Below, one piece after another: positions 11,028-20,002 of a DNA stretch of 64,000 bases. The DNA is taken from assembly GCA_002205965.3 (NCBI GenBank), contig NADL03000221.1, positions 1 through 64,000 on the forward strand, in the 5' to 3' direction. Position 1 is the stretch's first letter. Every line of letters begins with the position of its first letter. The notes under the pieces were generated by a model. The model was given only the letters and a program-made list of their open reading frames with translations, searched no databases and had not been told where the DNA came from. The stretch is from Kappaphycus alvarezii (lineage: Eukaryota; Rhodophyta; Florideophyceae; Gigartinales; Solieriaceae). Both the position numbers and the translations under genes were made by a program.

Positions 11028-11653
11028 CTACTCAGACTTACGAGCAGTCTCGCGGTGACGACGGCCAAGACGGTGGCGCTCAAGGTCTGCCTTGCTCGGA
11101 ACTTCTATTTTGCAAATATTGCAGGTGTGCCTTGTCTTGTCAGCGCGGTGCTGATGCTTGCGGGAACGGAGATGCTCGAAGTACTGCACGCGGCCTGTGC
11201 AGGTGACTTGACAGTGACGGCAGTGGAAAGGAGACGATCGAGGGTTCTTGGTCATTCGAGGCCTCCTGACAGACTTCCGGATACGATGGTTGGCTGTCCT
11301 TTGGATAACGATAGAGGCGGCGTCAGGAAGAACAGGTAGGCCCTTCTTCGAAATCGTAGGCCTGGTGGTCGGTTTGGCCTTCCTTGATTTGACGGGCCTT
11401 GAGCGGGGGATCTCGGAAGCGCTGGTATCGGTGGAAGGGCCGACGGAAGTGCGAAAGCGGGAGGCAGCGGGGTTCTCGGTTCTTCGATTTCAATCCTAGT
11501 CGGTGTCCTTGGTTCTTGACCGTAACAGAACTTACTTACTTCTCGACAATTTTCCTCGAAAAATCCCTGTAAGTCCTTCTCGGTGTACTCGTCAGGCGAC
11601 GAAGGGCGGTCCCTGAAGTTGTGTTTTTCGGCACTGGGCGTTATCCGGAAGGA
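11028..11653 (-). pseudogene. Gypsy-1 5' ORF: double U1-like C2H2 zinc-finger protein
   Basis: From ATG 11255 to a stop at 11028 an intact 75-residue frame carries two fingers: C12-x2-C15-x12-H28-x5-H34 and C45-x2-C48-x12-H61-x5-H67. This is the U1-like/matrin/JAZ spacing. Upstream the same frame is open back to a TGA near 11491. Another frame, open from 11653, reads IEIEEPRTPLPPAFALPS at 11494-11441, which aligns without gaps to the Copia-1 zinc-finger protein. One frame change near 11440-11400 would therefore join a longer protein. No good ATG is seen for the long form; possible donors (GTAAG) and acceptors lie between 11530 and 11740, so the start may be spliced. JAZ-type pairs often bind double-stranded RNA; any role here is inference. 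Confidence 0.75.
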
Positions 11654-11771
11654 TCAGAGTAAAAACAAAATGTTAGTCTCCACTTGCAATCGGGCAGAAA
11701 GGCAAATCTAATAGAGATTTTAACTTACTGTCGGATTGGAAGAACTCGCAGTACTGACAAACTTTTGGCGA

Positions 11772-11779
11772 TGCTACCA
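11772..11779 (-). other. Gypsy-1 primer-binding site
   Basis: TGGTAGCA lies two bases inside the 5' LTR on the minus strand. It is complementary to the last 8 bases of animal initiator tRNA-Met (ending TGCTACCA). The match stops after 8 bases, so the tRNA assignment is tentative. Confidence 0.55.
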
Positions 11780-11781
11780 GA

Positions 11782-12285
11782 TGTGGGGGTTTGGGCGCAC
11801 AAGAGGTAATCGATGGTTGAACTGATGGTTGAAGCTTCCGGTGAACAGACCGGAGCTTCTGACCATGGTTTATATAGAGAAGAATTCAACGAGAGTGACA
11901 ATGAATGGTAAAAACAATACTAAATTCAAAGGTATTCTAGAAGAACAGGCCTAGGGGCGTAATACTACAAGGTTTGAGAGTTCACCTAGTATATTGCGGT
12001 GAGACTGACAATATTGCCCATCATGGCAGAGTTCCATTGATCCACTTGGCGAGACAGCACAAAGCACTTGCTGATTGGTCTTGCCTTGAAAGTATCTAGG
12101 GTACGCCAGGTATCCATAATGGCTTCGTCTGATTGGTCTGTGGTATTGCGTTGCGTCGGTGCCAGATTACAGTACATTAGTTGCGCTGATGTCTCCTTAC
12201 AGTGCTTATGTTGCACTGGTGCCTCTCTGCGGTGCTCATGCCGTTTGAAGGCTACTATTGGGATACTACTGGCATATTCGTCACA
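11782..12285 (-). repeat. Gypsy-1 5' LTR
   Basis: Pairs with 5661-6169. On the minus strand it starts TGTGACGAAT and ends CCCCCACA. Confidence 0.93.
11869..11876 (-). promoter_or_regulatory. TATA box of the Gypsy-1 5' LTR
   Basis: TATATAAA on the minus strand. About 10 bases downstream begins an inverted repeat (GAAGCTCCGG ... CCGGAAGCTTC), which would form a hairpin at or near the 5' end of the transcript. Confidence 0.6.
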
Positions 12286-13357
12286 AGCAAAGAGTAGAAA
12301 CCTTTGGTGCAGTGGTGTACACATACTGTACTGGTGTCAAGTTTCGTATTGAAACTCGTACTGTGCTTCTTACTGTTACCTCGTACTGTACTTCTTACTG
12401 CACTTGAGTTCGTACAGTAGGAGTTGGTTATGAAAATACTATCATGGCTACACCGCTCCGGTCTCTCCAGGTACAGTAGAATGCCTGCTGTATCCGCCGG
12501 CTGCATCCAAAATCAGTTTTGTGATTCTATAATACGTATGAGGTTTCTAGTTATGATTATGGTTAGTCCGGCTGCATCCGAAATCAGTTATGTGATTACC
12601 ATACGTATGAGGTTTGATGATTACGGTTTGCCGGCTGCATCCAAATCAGCTATGTGATTCTATAATACGTATGAGGTTTCTAATTATGATTACGGGTTAT
12701 CCGGCTGCATCCAAAATCAGTTGTGTGATTCTATAACACGTATGAGGTTTCTATTATGATTACGGTTTGCGGCTGCATCCAAAATCAGTTATGTGATTCT
12801 ACCATACGTATGAGGTTTCTGATTATGATTACGGTTTGCCGGCTGCATCCAAAATCAGCTATGTGATTCTATAATACGTATGAGGTTTCTAATTATGATT
12901 ACGGTTATCGGCTGCATCCAAAATCAGTTGTGTGATTCTATAACACGTATGAGTTTTCTGATTATGATTACGGTTTGCCGGCTGCATCCAAAATCAGTTG
13001 TGTGATTCCATAGATATGACGGGTTGAGTCCGTTATCTTGGCACAAAGAATTCGTTCGGATGAGTTTACAAAATAAGGTGCTGTATTGATGTGTGTATTT
13101 GGCCAAACTGTCTTACACGAGTTTGAGAACTTTGGAAGCAGTTCTAAAAATGCCCCAATTGAACGTTATTACTGGGCCAATATGTTTCAATCTGTCCAAA
13201 TGGTTCAGTTTCTATGTTTTTGTTAATGGACGCAGTGTTAGAGAGTAGTTGCAGGTTGTACTTAAGGTCAGAATTTTAGGTACCGAGTAAATTCTGGGTA
13301 GCCAAGCCCGCGCTTATCCTCTCTCCCACCAAACTTCCCCATCGCAACTCATCTTCA
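12286..13357 (+). repeat. Copia-2 5' LTR, right part
   Basis: Continues the LTR interrupted at 5660. It contains GTACTGTAC-type repeats (12310-12420) and eight units of a ~68-bp minisatellite (about 12490-13015), each with TGCATCCAAAATCAG and an ACGTATGA core. It ends ATCTTCA directly before the tRNA-binding site. Total LTR length without Gypsy-1 is about 1.57 kb. Confidence 0.88.
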
Positions 13358-13371
13358 GGCTATGGGCCCAG
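13358..13371 (+). other. Copia-2 primer-binding site
   Basis: GGCTATGGGCCCAG directly follows the LTR. It differs by one base from the Copia-1 site GGTTATGGGCCCAG, which pairs with the anticodon arm of initiator tRNA-Met. Confidence 0.75.
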
Positions 13372-13454
13372 TTCAACGCTATCTCTCTCTTTGATTCCCG
13401 TAAGTCGCCCTGTGTCGTTGTCCTGTTTCGTTTTGTTTGTCTCAGCTTGTTGAT

Positions 13455-14115
13455 ATGTCTCACGTTTCTGGTAAGTTATTTGAATAATTCCATTTCTTTG
13501 CACATCGAAGTGATTCTCTTTGCACCTTTTGGCTGGTCTAAAGACTTGTAATTCCATAAAGCTGTTACTGACGATCACTTCCACTATCTGTGCCTGCTTC
13601 TGCGGGTTGTGCTAGACTCGGAATTAGCCCTGGTGCCGCGAGAAACCCAGGGCTCCATCGGTCAGAGGTTTACCGTCAAGGAGGAGGAGGTGTGGAGAGG
13701 ATCGAGGTTATTGAAACCGACAACACCACCGCCGCCGACGCTCGCCCTTCCTGCCGCCCAGGAAGGATATAGGACCCCCGCAAGTCAGTACTCCACAGAA
13801 GCCGATTAGAAAAATTCAACGACTCTCGGCCAAGAAAGCCAAAGCGCTTGCCGATCGAGTCGCGAAGAGGGAGCTGAAGGCGAAGAAGCGAGTTCCGCCG
13901 AGGCACAAGAGGTACTGCAAGACCTGCCCGATTAGCTGCAATAGTGCTAAGACATTCTACGATCACGTACATTCTAAGGGTCATAATAGTAGAGTAGCCA
14001 ACAAAAAGGAGACCCCTAGGTGTACTGTTTGTGATAGAGTGTTCGACTCCACGAAGTTCTGAAACGCCACGAGAACGGGAAAGATCACTTGACAGTATTT
14101 TTGTCTCAGCAGTAA
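13455..14115 (+). pseudogene. Copia-2 5' ORF: double zinc-finger protein, broken
   Basis: Homologous to the intact ORF of copy A. A predicted first exon (13455-13470, ATG then four codons and one base) joins across a 145-base GT-AG intron to 13616, in frame with DSELALVPR. A proline-rich stretch (PPPPTLALP) follows, then a stop near 13808 after a small deletion. The frame resumes with a Lys/Arg-rich region and finger 1 (CKTCPISCNSAKTFYDHVHS, then KGH). Finger 2 keeps C-x2-C but is cut off by a frame change at 14055. Confidence 0.75.
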
Positions 14116-14277
14116 AAGGGATCCTATACTTTGGTTAAAGCGAGTGCTCGGCCTTTGCATTTAGCTTAGAGTTTCGTGTGCTGTGTTCTTATAGAGGTGG
14201 GCTTGCCATTGCAAGGGACTATCGGTCCCCGGTTTGGGATTTTCGAACAGAACACGAGCATCTCTAATCTATTTGCA

Positions 14278-14563
14278 ATGAGTAGCGGAGAAGATCAAGG
14301 AGGAGGGTCAATGAAGATAGAGAAGCTGACGGATACGAATTTTTATGTGTGGAAGCAGAAAATACAGCTACTTTTGGCACTGCGAGATGTAGAACAGTAC
14401 ATAACAGATGATACCGTCCCTGCTGATGAAAATTCTTCACGTACAGGACATGGAAGCAGGGAGATCGAAAAGCCAGAGCAATCATAGGGCTGTCTCTTTC
14501 TGATGTCCATTTGGACCATGTAAGAGATGCTGTTACTGCCAAGGGTATTGTGGGATGCTATTC
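14278..14563 (+). pseudogene. Copia-2 first gag module, Copia-1-like fragment
   Basis: ATG at 14278 starts MSSGEDQGGGSMKIEKLTD and continues very close to Copia-1 gag (FYVWKQKIQLLLALRDVEQY) for about 280 bases. It breaks near 14430 and ends at 14563, where a short piece of Copia-1 LTR begins. A second, different gag follows at 14752, so this is a duplicated, truncated gag N-terminus. Confidence 0.8.
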
Positions 14564-14584
14564 TGTTGTTGATTTGGCAAGACG
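14564..14584 (+). repeat. 21-base copy of the Copia-1 LTR start
   Basis: These 21 bases equal the first 21 bases of the copy A 3' LTR (24948-24968), beginning TGTTGTTGATTTGG. They sit between the truncated first gag and the Copia-2 leader. Confidence 0.75.
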
Positions 14585-14638
14585 TGTCTTTGAGTAAACG
14601 CTGCAAACTTCGTATAGGGAAAAGGCTTGCCGTGACAA

Positions 14639-14653
14639 GCGACTATCGGTCGC
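14639..14653 (+). ncRNA. Leader hairpin before second Copia-2 gag (covariant form)
   Basis: GCGAC-TATCG-GTCGC: a 5-bp stem with a 5-base loop, about 100 bases before the gag ATG. The equivalent Copia-1 hairpin is GGGAC-TATCG-GTCCC. The second base pair is swapped from G-C to C-G and the loop is unchanged. Confidence 0.6.
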
Positions 14654-14751
14654 CGGCTTGGGATACCCGAACAGAGGACTTTGTATACTCACTGCATACG
14701 TGGTAATAGAGGTTTCAGACACAAAGGGTCTTGGATAAAAAAAACATAGTC

Positions 14752-15480
14752 ATGGACGATCGCGGAGGCGGAGTTCGAATTGAAAAGCTCACTAACAATA
14801 ATTTCCATGTTTGGAAGCAGAAGGTGCAGCTTCTTCTCGCTCTCCGGGAGCTTGATGACTACATTGTGGATGATCCGCCTGAGGAATCGGATGATAGGGC
14901 TCTCAAATCATGGACTCGGGCCGACCGCAAAGCACGGGCGCTCATCGGGTTGTCCCTTTCTGATGAGCACCTTGAGCATGTCCATACTCCGCAACTGCAA
15001 AGGAGATGTGGACTATTATTCTCAACAAGTTTGGAGAGGCACACACTCCTCAATAAACTTGCGGCTCGACGCCGGTTTTACACCGCGGCTATGGATGGTA
15101 ATGAGAGAGTTCTGCAGTACGTTAACCGTGTATAACACAGTTGGCAGCGACCCTGAAATCCATGGATGTGACTATCGATGACAAGAGATAGCCATGGCTG
15201 TGCTTAACGGATTGCCACCCCGTTTTGAAAATCTCATCGTTGCCTTGGATGCGCTCGACAATGAGGACAGGTTGTTTACTTTGGAATTTGTGAAGAGCCG
15301 GTTGTTGCAGGAAGAGGAGCGTGCTCAAATGAGAAGTCAAAGGGACAAAATCTAATTGCTGGCTCATATCCAATGCCCGTCCGAATGACTACGGAGGTAA
15401 TGCAAGACAGCTGCACTGTACGAACTGCGGTCATTCTGCGGTCACACCGCGGACAGGTGCTGGGGCAAAGATGTGAACGG
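14752..15480 (+). pseudogene. Copia-2 gag
   Basis: ATG at 14752 gives MDDRGGGVRIEKLTNNNFHV, then QLLLALRELDDYIVDD, RADRKARALIGLSLSDEHLE and HTLLNKLAARRRFYTAAMDG: a Copia gag about two thirds identical in these motifs to copy A. Frame changes occur near 14990, 15125 and 15350. The CCHC knuckle near 15418-15475 keeps C-x2-C-G-H but is split before its last Cys. This is the family's own gag, as opposed to the Copia-1-like piece upstream. Confidence 0.8.
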
Positions 15481-15589
15481 TAGGGCGCCCGGAAGCTCCA
15501 AGGGCTATCGTGCATCCGGTTCTCGTAGTGCCAGAGCATCTAATAATCATCGAAACGAGAAAAATCGCCCCAGAGGAGATCAGAAGGCG

Positions 15590-16917
15590 TTCGTAGGTGC
15601 AAATGTATTTGATTCGACTGATTCTCATCCTTCAGCTGATAGTGGGCCATCGTTGATGATGAAATTGTTTGCCTCATGTCACGAATTAAACAGGCCGGGA
15701 TTTCGGCCGGAACTTCCTCCTGGTACGCAGATTCCGCATGTACTTCCCATATGACTTACGATAGGAGTGTTTTCACGAATTATACCGAATTTTCTGCAGC
15801 CTCAGTCGAAATGGGAACTAAAGCCCGGGCTAAGATTGGTGGGCGAGGTGACGTGGAGCTCACATTATTAGTAGATGGTTCTCGAAAGCGGTGTATTCTG
15901 CGAGATGTTGTCCACGTTCCTAGTTTCGAATACTCTCTCATATCTGTAGGCAAAGCGGACATAGAAGGGATCAAAACTGTATTTGAGAACAAAGCTTTGC
16001 AGATGACTAAGAATGGGAGAGTTGTAGCAACTGGAAAAATGCTGTGCAATAGCCTTCTTTATGCTATCGACATAGTCCAGAAGATACCAAATGATACCTT
16101 GTACTCTGCGAAAGTCATCACACTCTCGACATGTCACGAGAGAATGGCTCATGTAAGCAAGCAGGGCATTGAATCTATGGTAAGGAACAATGTTGTGGAC
16201 GGCGTGCAGATCAGTGGCTCGAAGACATCCGAAATATGCTCCTCATGCGTTCATGGAAAGGCTCATCGTTCTGCAGTGCCGAAGAAACGCACGACTGGTA
16301 GAGCTGAAGCGATGTTAGACCTTGTTCACAGTGACGTGTGTGGACCTATGGAGGTTTCTTCTGTTGGAGGTGCACGATACTTTGTGACCTTCACGGACGA
16401 TCACTCTTCCTGGGTTACCGTCTACATGATGCGGCGAAAGTCAGAGGTCTTTGATAAATATAAACTGTTCCAAGCTCGTAGCGAAGCCCATACTGGGCGT
16501 CGCATTGGCATTCTTCGTTCAGATCAAGGGGAGAATATATGTCCACTGCATTCAAAGACTACCTTGCCGAGCGCGGCACAAAACATGAGCTTAGTGCAGT
16601 GGAGTCACCTGAACAGAATGGTGTTTCAGAGCGGCTGAACCGAACACTTCTGGATCTGGTTCGATCTATGCTACATGCAAAGAGTCTGCCAAAACAGTTC
16701 TGGGCCGAAGCTCTGGCGACTGCTGTATACATCCGAAACAGAGTTACAACTCGGTCAATTCCAAGCCACACAACCCCGCATCATATATGGTACGGTCGCA
16801 AGCCCAATTTGTCGCACCTTCGTACGTTCGGAAGCAAATGTTGGTACACCGTCCCAGCAAGTCAGTTGACTAAGCTTGACAACCGAGCACGGGAAGCAAT
16901 TATGCTTGGATATGCGG
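15590..16917 (+). pseudogene. Copia-2 protease and integrase
   Basis: From about 15676 a 320-residue frame reads protease (WYADSACTSHMT, where D-S-A replaces the usual D-S-G), the pre-integrase zinc region (CHERMAHV, then CSSCVHGKAH) and the integrase core (LVHSDVCGPMEVSS with Asp 1, GILRSDQGE with Asp 2). A frame change near 16535 leads to SPEQNGVSERLNRTLLDLVR with the catalytic Glu. It stops being collinear at 16917 (LGYAE), where the coding sequence jumps to the end of RT. Confidence 0.83.
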
Positions 16918-17747
16918 AAAAGGTCGTCCAAGCTAGTCTGTATATCGCAGAAGGCGTATGCCGAATCCGTACTGAAACGTTTTGGAATGTTCAGTTGTAA
17001 TTACGTGACTACACCAATGGAACAGGGATTCCACCCCGAGTCTTCAACAAGCCCGTACTGCGATGTCCCGTATCGACAGATCATCGGCTGTCTGATGTTC
17101 CTGATGGTTGGTTCTCGTCCAGAGTTAGCCTACGCCGTTGGAAAAATGTCTCAACACTGTGAGAAGCCTCGCGAGGACCACTGGCAGGCCGCGAAAAGGG
17201 TTTTGAGGTTCATCAAATGAAAACTCTCAACTGGTGTAGTCCTAAACGGAAATCTCTCAGTGGGTACCTCGAAGGCTTTAGTGATGCGGACTGGGTGGCT
17301 GCTTGAACTCAAGAAAGTCCACCAGCGGCTATGTCTTCAAGCTTTGTGGTGGAGCCGTCAGCTGGTCGTCGAGGAGGCAAACGGTTGTTGCAAAGTCTAC
17401 CTGCGAAGCAGAGTACATCGCGCTTTGTGATGCCTGCAAAGAAGCCGCCTGGCTAAGATGACTTCTGGCAGATGCATTGGGAAAATCAGAAGATGGTACT
17501 GTTACAATCGGCTGTGATAATACAGGAACAATATATTCTTTGCAGGCAACGAGGGGGTCAACCGGCGTAACAAGCATATCGATATCTCATACCACTTTGT
17601 CAGAGTGCTATCCATCGCAATATCGTTTCCCTCTTCCGTGTACCGTCTTCCGAAATGCCAGCAGATATACTAACGAAGCCTCTTGGACGACTTTCGTTCA
17701 ATAAATGTGTGAGGTTTCTGGGACTTGGCGATCTGCGCGATGCTTAG
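16918..17747 (+). pseudogene. Copia-2 RT C-terminus and RNase H
   Basis: After the deletion junction near 16917 the frame reads KLVCISQKAYAESVLKRFGM, CDVPYRQIIGCLMFLMVGSR and KPREDHWQAAKRVLRFIK, which lie after the RT active site in intact copies. The YVDD core, roughly 1.2 kb in copy A, is absent. RNase H follows in pieces ([20 protein letters not shown] in shifted frames, [18 protein letters not shown]), with several frame changes before a TAG at 17745. Confidence 0.82.
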
Positions 17748-17756
17748 GGCATGTGA

Positions 17757-17766
17757 TCGAGGGGGG
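17757..17766 (+). other. Copia-2 polypurine tract
   Basis: ATCGAGGGGGG (17756-17766) lies directly before TGTTGGTG, the start of the 3' LTR. Confidence 0.75.
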
Positions 17767-18480
17767 TGTTGGTGATTTTGTGAGACGATCACACACCCAT
17801 CGCCTTGACTAGACGTCTCGCACGGAGGTTGGGAAGCTGTATATCTGTACACGTGGACAAATGTGGTTCTGAAGGATAATATATGCCAAATTTACCCGAA
17901 AAACAAAGTTGCCGGGACGAAAAGCCATTTTCGAGGGGTCGACGATAAATGCAAATTTTGCATAATTGTTGACAAGTGGAACTTGGCCCATAATGCCTAG
18001 GCTAAGAATTGCCTGCTTTAATCCTATTGGCTGATAGGTCAAATGCTGCAATTCTATTGGCTGGTGATGTACACGTGTAATGGCTGTAGAGGTGTAAGGG
18101 TTGACTTTGAGCTATTTTAGAGGGCAGAATGGTGTTTATGGGGTCATTTTACATAGGGTAGGGCACTGTAAGTGGGTGAGGAGTATACTGTATAAGAGGT
18201 ATGTCGAGGTAAGGTATGTACACGTGTACGTGGTGGCAGTTGTGTATGTGATGTACACGTGGTACAGCAAAGAGTAGAAACCTTTGGTGCAGTGGTGTAC
18301 ACATACTGTACTGGTGTCAAGTTTCGTACTGTACCTCGTACTGTGCTCCTTACTGTACCTCGTACTGTACTTCTTACTGCACTTGAGTTCGTACAGTGGG
18401 AGTTGGTTATGAAAATACTATCATGGCTGCACCGCTCCGGTCTCTCCAGGTACAGTAGAATGCCTGCTGTATCCGCCGGC
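17767..18480 (+). repeat. Copia-2 3' LTR, truncated
   Basis: Matches 5161-5660 plus 12291-12500 continuously, so it preserves the Gypsy-1 empty site. It ends at GTATCCGCCGGC, just before the minisatellite, where the copy A LTR begins. Confidence 0.9.
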
Positions 18481-18760
18481 TGTTGTTGATTTTGCAAGAC
18501 GATCACATGACCCCACATCGGTGCCAAATCTCATAAGAGGCATGAGGCATGTTCCACGTGTACACATGCACACGTGTTGAATGAAGGACGGCCCTAAGGC
18601 ATTCCGGAAGAAATCCAGAGTTCCCAGGGACGAAAGTACGATCTTGAGAGATCAGCGATTTAGAGGGCAAAATGTTGTTTATGGGGCGATTTTACGTAGG
18701 GTAGGGTACTATAAGTGGATGATGAGTATACTGTATGATAGATATGCTGAGGAAAGCTAT

Positions 18761-18772
18761 GTACACGTGTAC
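18761..18772. promoter_or_regulatory. GTACACGTGTAC palindrome with CACGTG core
   Basis: A perfect 12-base palindrome. A second CACGTG (in GTACACGTGGTAC) lies about 33 bases downstream, and CCACGTG plus CACACGTG lie near 18553-18577. CACGTG is the E-box/G-box core bound by bHLH and bZIP factors. A role as an LTR enhancer is inference. Confidence 0.4.
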
Positions 18773-18989
18773 GTGGTGGCAGTTGTGTATGTGATGTACA
18801 CGTGGTACAGCTAAGAGTAGAAACTTTTTGTGCAGTGTTGTACACGTACTGTACTAGTGCCAAATGAGGAACTGTACTTCGCACTGTACATCGTAATATA
18901 CCAAGTACTGTACTCCTTACTGTACTTGGTTTGTACAGTAGGAATCAATTATGGCAATACTGTCATGACTCCTAGAAAGAGGTATTTGA

Positions 18990-19560
18990 TTTTATATTAC
19001 GTATGAGGTTTCTAGTTATGATTACGGGTTTATCCAGCTGCATCCAAAAATCGGTTATGTGATTTCATCATACGTATGAGGTTTCTAGTTATGATATTGG
19101 TTTGTACAACTGCATCCAAAAATCAGTTATGTGATTCATCATACGTATGAGGTTTCTAGTTATGATTGGTTTTACACTGCATCCAAAAATCAGTTATGTG
19201 ATTCATCATACGTATGAGGTTTCTAGTTATGATATTGGTTTGTACAACTGCATCCAAAAATCAGTTATGTGATTCCATCATACGTATGAGGTTTCTAGTT
19301 ATGGATTGTACACTGCATCCAAAAATCAGTTATGTGATTCCATCATACGTATGTGGTTTCTAGTTTGATATGGTTTGTACAACTGCATCCAAAAATCAGT
19401 TATGTGATTCCATCATGTATGTGGTTCTATTATGATGAAGATTGGACAACTGCATCCAAAAATCAGTTATGTGATTCCATCATATGTATGAGGTTCGTAA
19501 TTATGATGAAGATTGGACCGACTGCATCCAAAAATCAGTTATGTGATTCTATTTTACGTA
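18990..19560 (+). repeat. LTR minisatellite, ~68-72-bp unit, 8 copies
   Basis: Each unit has TGCATCCAAAAATCAG, TTATGTGATTCC, CATACGTATGAGG (with a palindrome) and TCTAGTTATGAT. The 3' LTR of the same element (about 25490-25975) has 7 units, so the number changes between LTRs. Confidence 0.88.
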
Positions 19561-19906
19561 TGACGGATTGAGTCCGTTATTTTGGCACAAGGGAATTCGT
19601 TTCCGGTAAGTCTGCAAAATAAGGTACTGTATTGATGTGTGTATTGGGCCAACCTATTTACACAAATTTGTCAACTTTGGAAGCAGTTCCAAATTTGCCC
19701 CTAATGACTGTTATCACCGGGCCAAGATCTTGAAATCCGCTCAAATGGCTCAGTTTGTGGGATTCTGTTAGTGGACGCAGTGAGTTAGAAAGTAGTTGTA
19801 GGTTGTACTTAAGGCCAGGATTTTAGAGTTCCGAGTAAATTCTGGGTAGCCAAGCCCGCAACTTCATCCGTCCAGCAAAGTCCTTCACCCTCTCCGATTC
19901 CCATTA

Positions 19907-19920
19907 GGTTATGGGCCCAG
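19907..19920 (+). other. Copy A primer-binding site (initiator tRNA-Met anticodon arm)
   Basis: GGTTATGGGCCCAG directly follows the LTR. It is the exact complement of CUGGGCCCAUAACC in the anticodon arm of animal initiator tRNA-Met, as in Drosophila copia, which is primed by a cleaved half tRNA. The plant version of the arm would pair with one base fewer at the end. The site is repeated unchanged in copies B-F. Confidence 0.85.
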
Positions 19921-20002
19921 TTCAACGCCGTCTCTTTCTCTGAACCCCGTAAGTCGCCGTGTGTTGCTGCATTGTTTTCTTGTCTATCTCAGTCTCTTGA
20001 TT

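Larger units (their letters stand above)
5661..12285 (-). mobile_element. Gypsy-1: full-length, decayed Ty3/gypsy element with a zinc-finger ORF
   Basis: LTRs of 509 and 504 bases begin TGTG and end CACA on either strand. The 5-base target duplication AGCAA is at 5656-5660 and 12286-12290. The intact site, with a single AGCAA, is visible in the uninterrupted Copia-2 3' LTR near 18266-18270. Reading on the minus strand the order is 5' LTR, tRNA site, zinc-finger ORF, leader, gag, protease, RT, RNase H, integrase, purine tract, 3' LTR. RNase H before integrase is the Ty3/gypsy order. Many frame changes show it is inactive. Confidence 0.93.
5161..18480 (+). mobile_element. Copia-2: Ty1/copia element, interrupted by Gypsy-1 and truncated on the right
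   Basis: 5' LTR in two parts (5161-5660 and 12286-13357), tRNA site (13358), zinc-finger ORF, two successive gag modules, protease, integrase, the end of RT, RNase H, purine tract (17757) and the first 714 bases of the 3' LTR (17767-18480). The 3' LTR is cut where copy A begins. The RT catalytic core is deleted, so this copy is non-autonomous. No target duplication can be tested because the right end is missing. Confidence 0.85.
18481..19906 (+). repeat. Copy A 5' LTR
   Basis: From left to right: terminal TGTTG; CACGTG-containing segments (18553-18577, 18761-18810); a TATA-like ACTATAAGTGG near 18709; GTACTGTAC-type repeats (18845-18930); the minisatellite; a short stem ACGGATTGAGTCCGT near 19564; then AATAAG followed by a GT-rich run near 19619, a possible poly(A) region; then CCCATTA. 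Confidence 0.9.

Noticed and set aside
18990..19560. Regularly spaced ~70-bp repeats that resemble a CRISPR array
   Set aside because: Spacers between the conserved parts are themselves near-identical, the repeat is inside an LTR, and the context is eukaryotic; it is a minisatellite.
19913..19945. Short conserved upstream ORF starting ATGGGCCCAGTT (10 codons) in all Copia copies
   Set aside because: The ATG is part of the tRNA primer-binding site, which alone explains its conservation; no evidence of translation.
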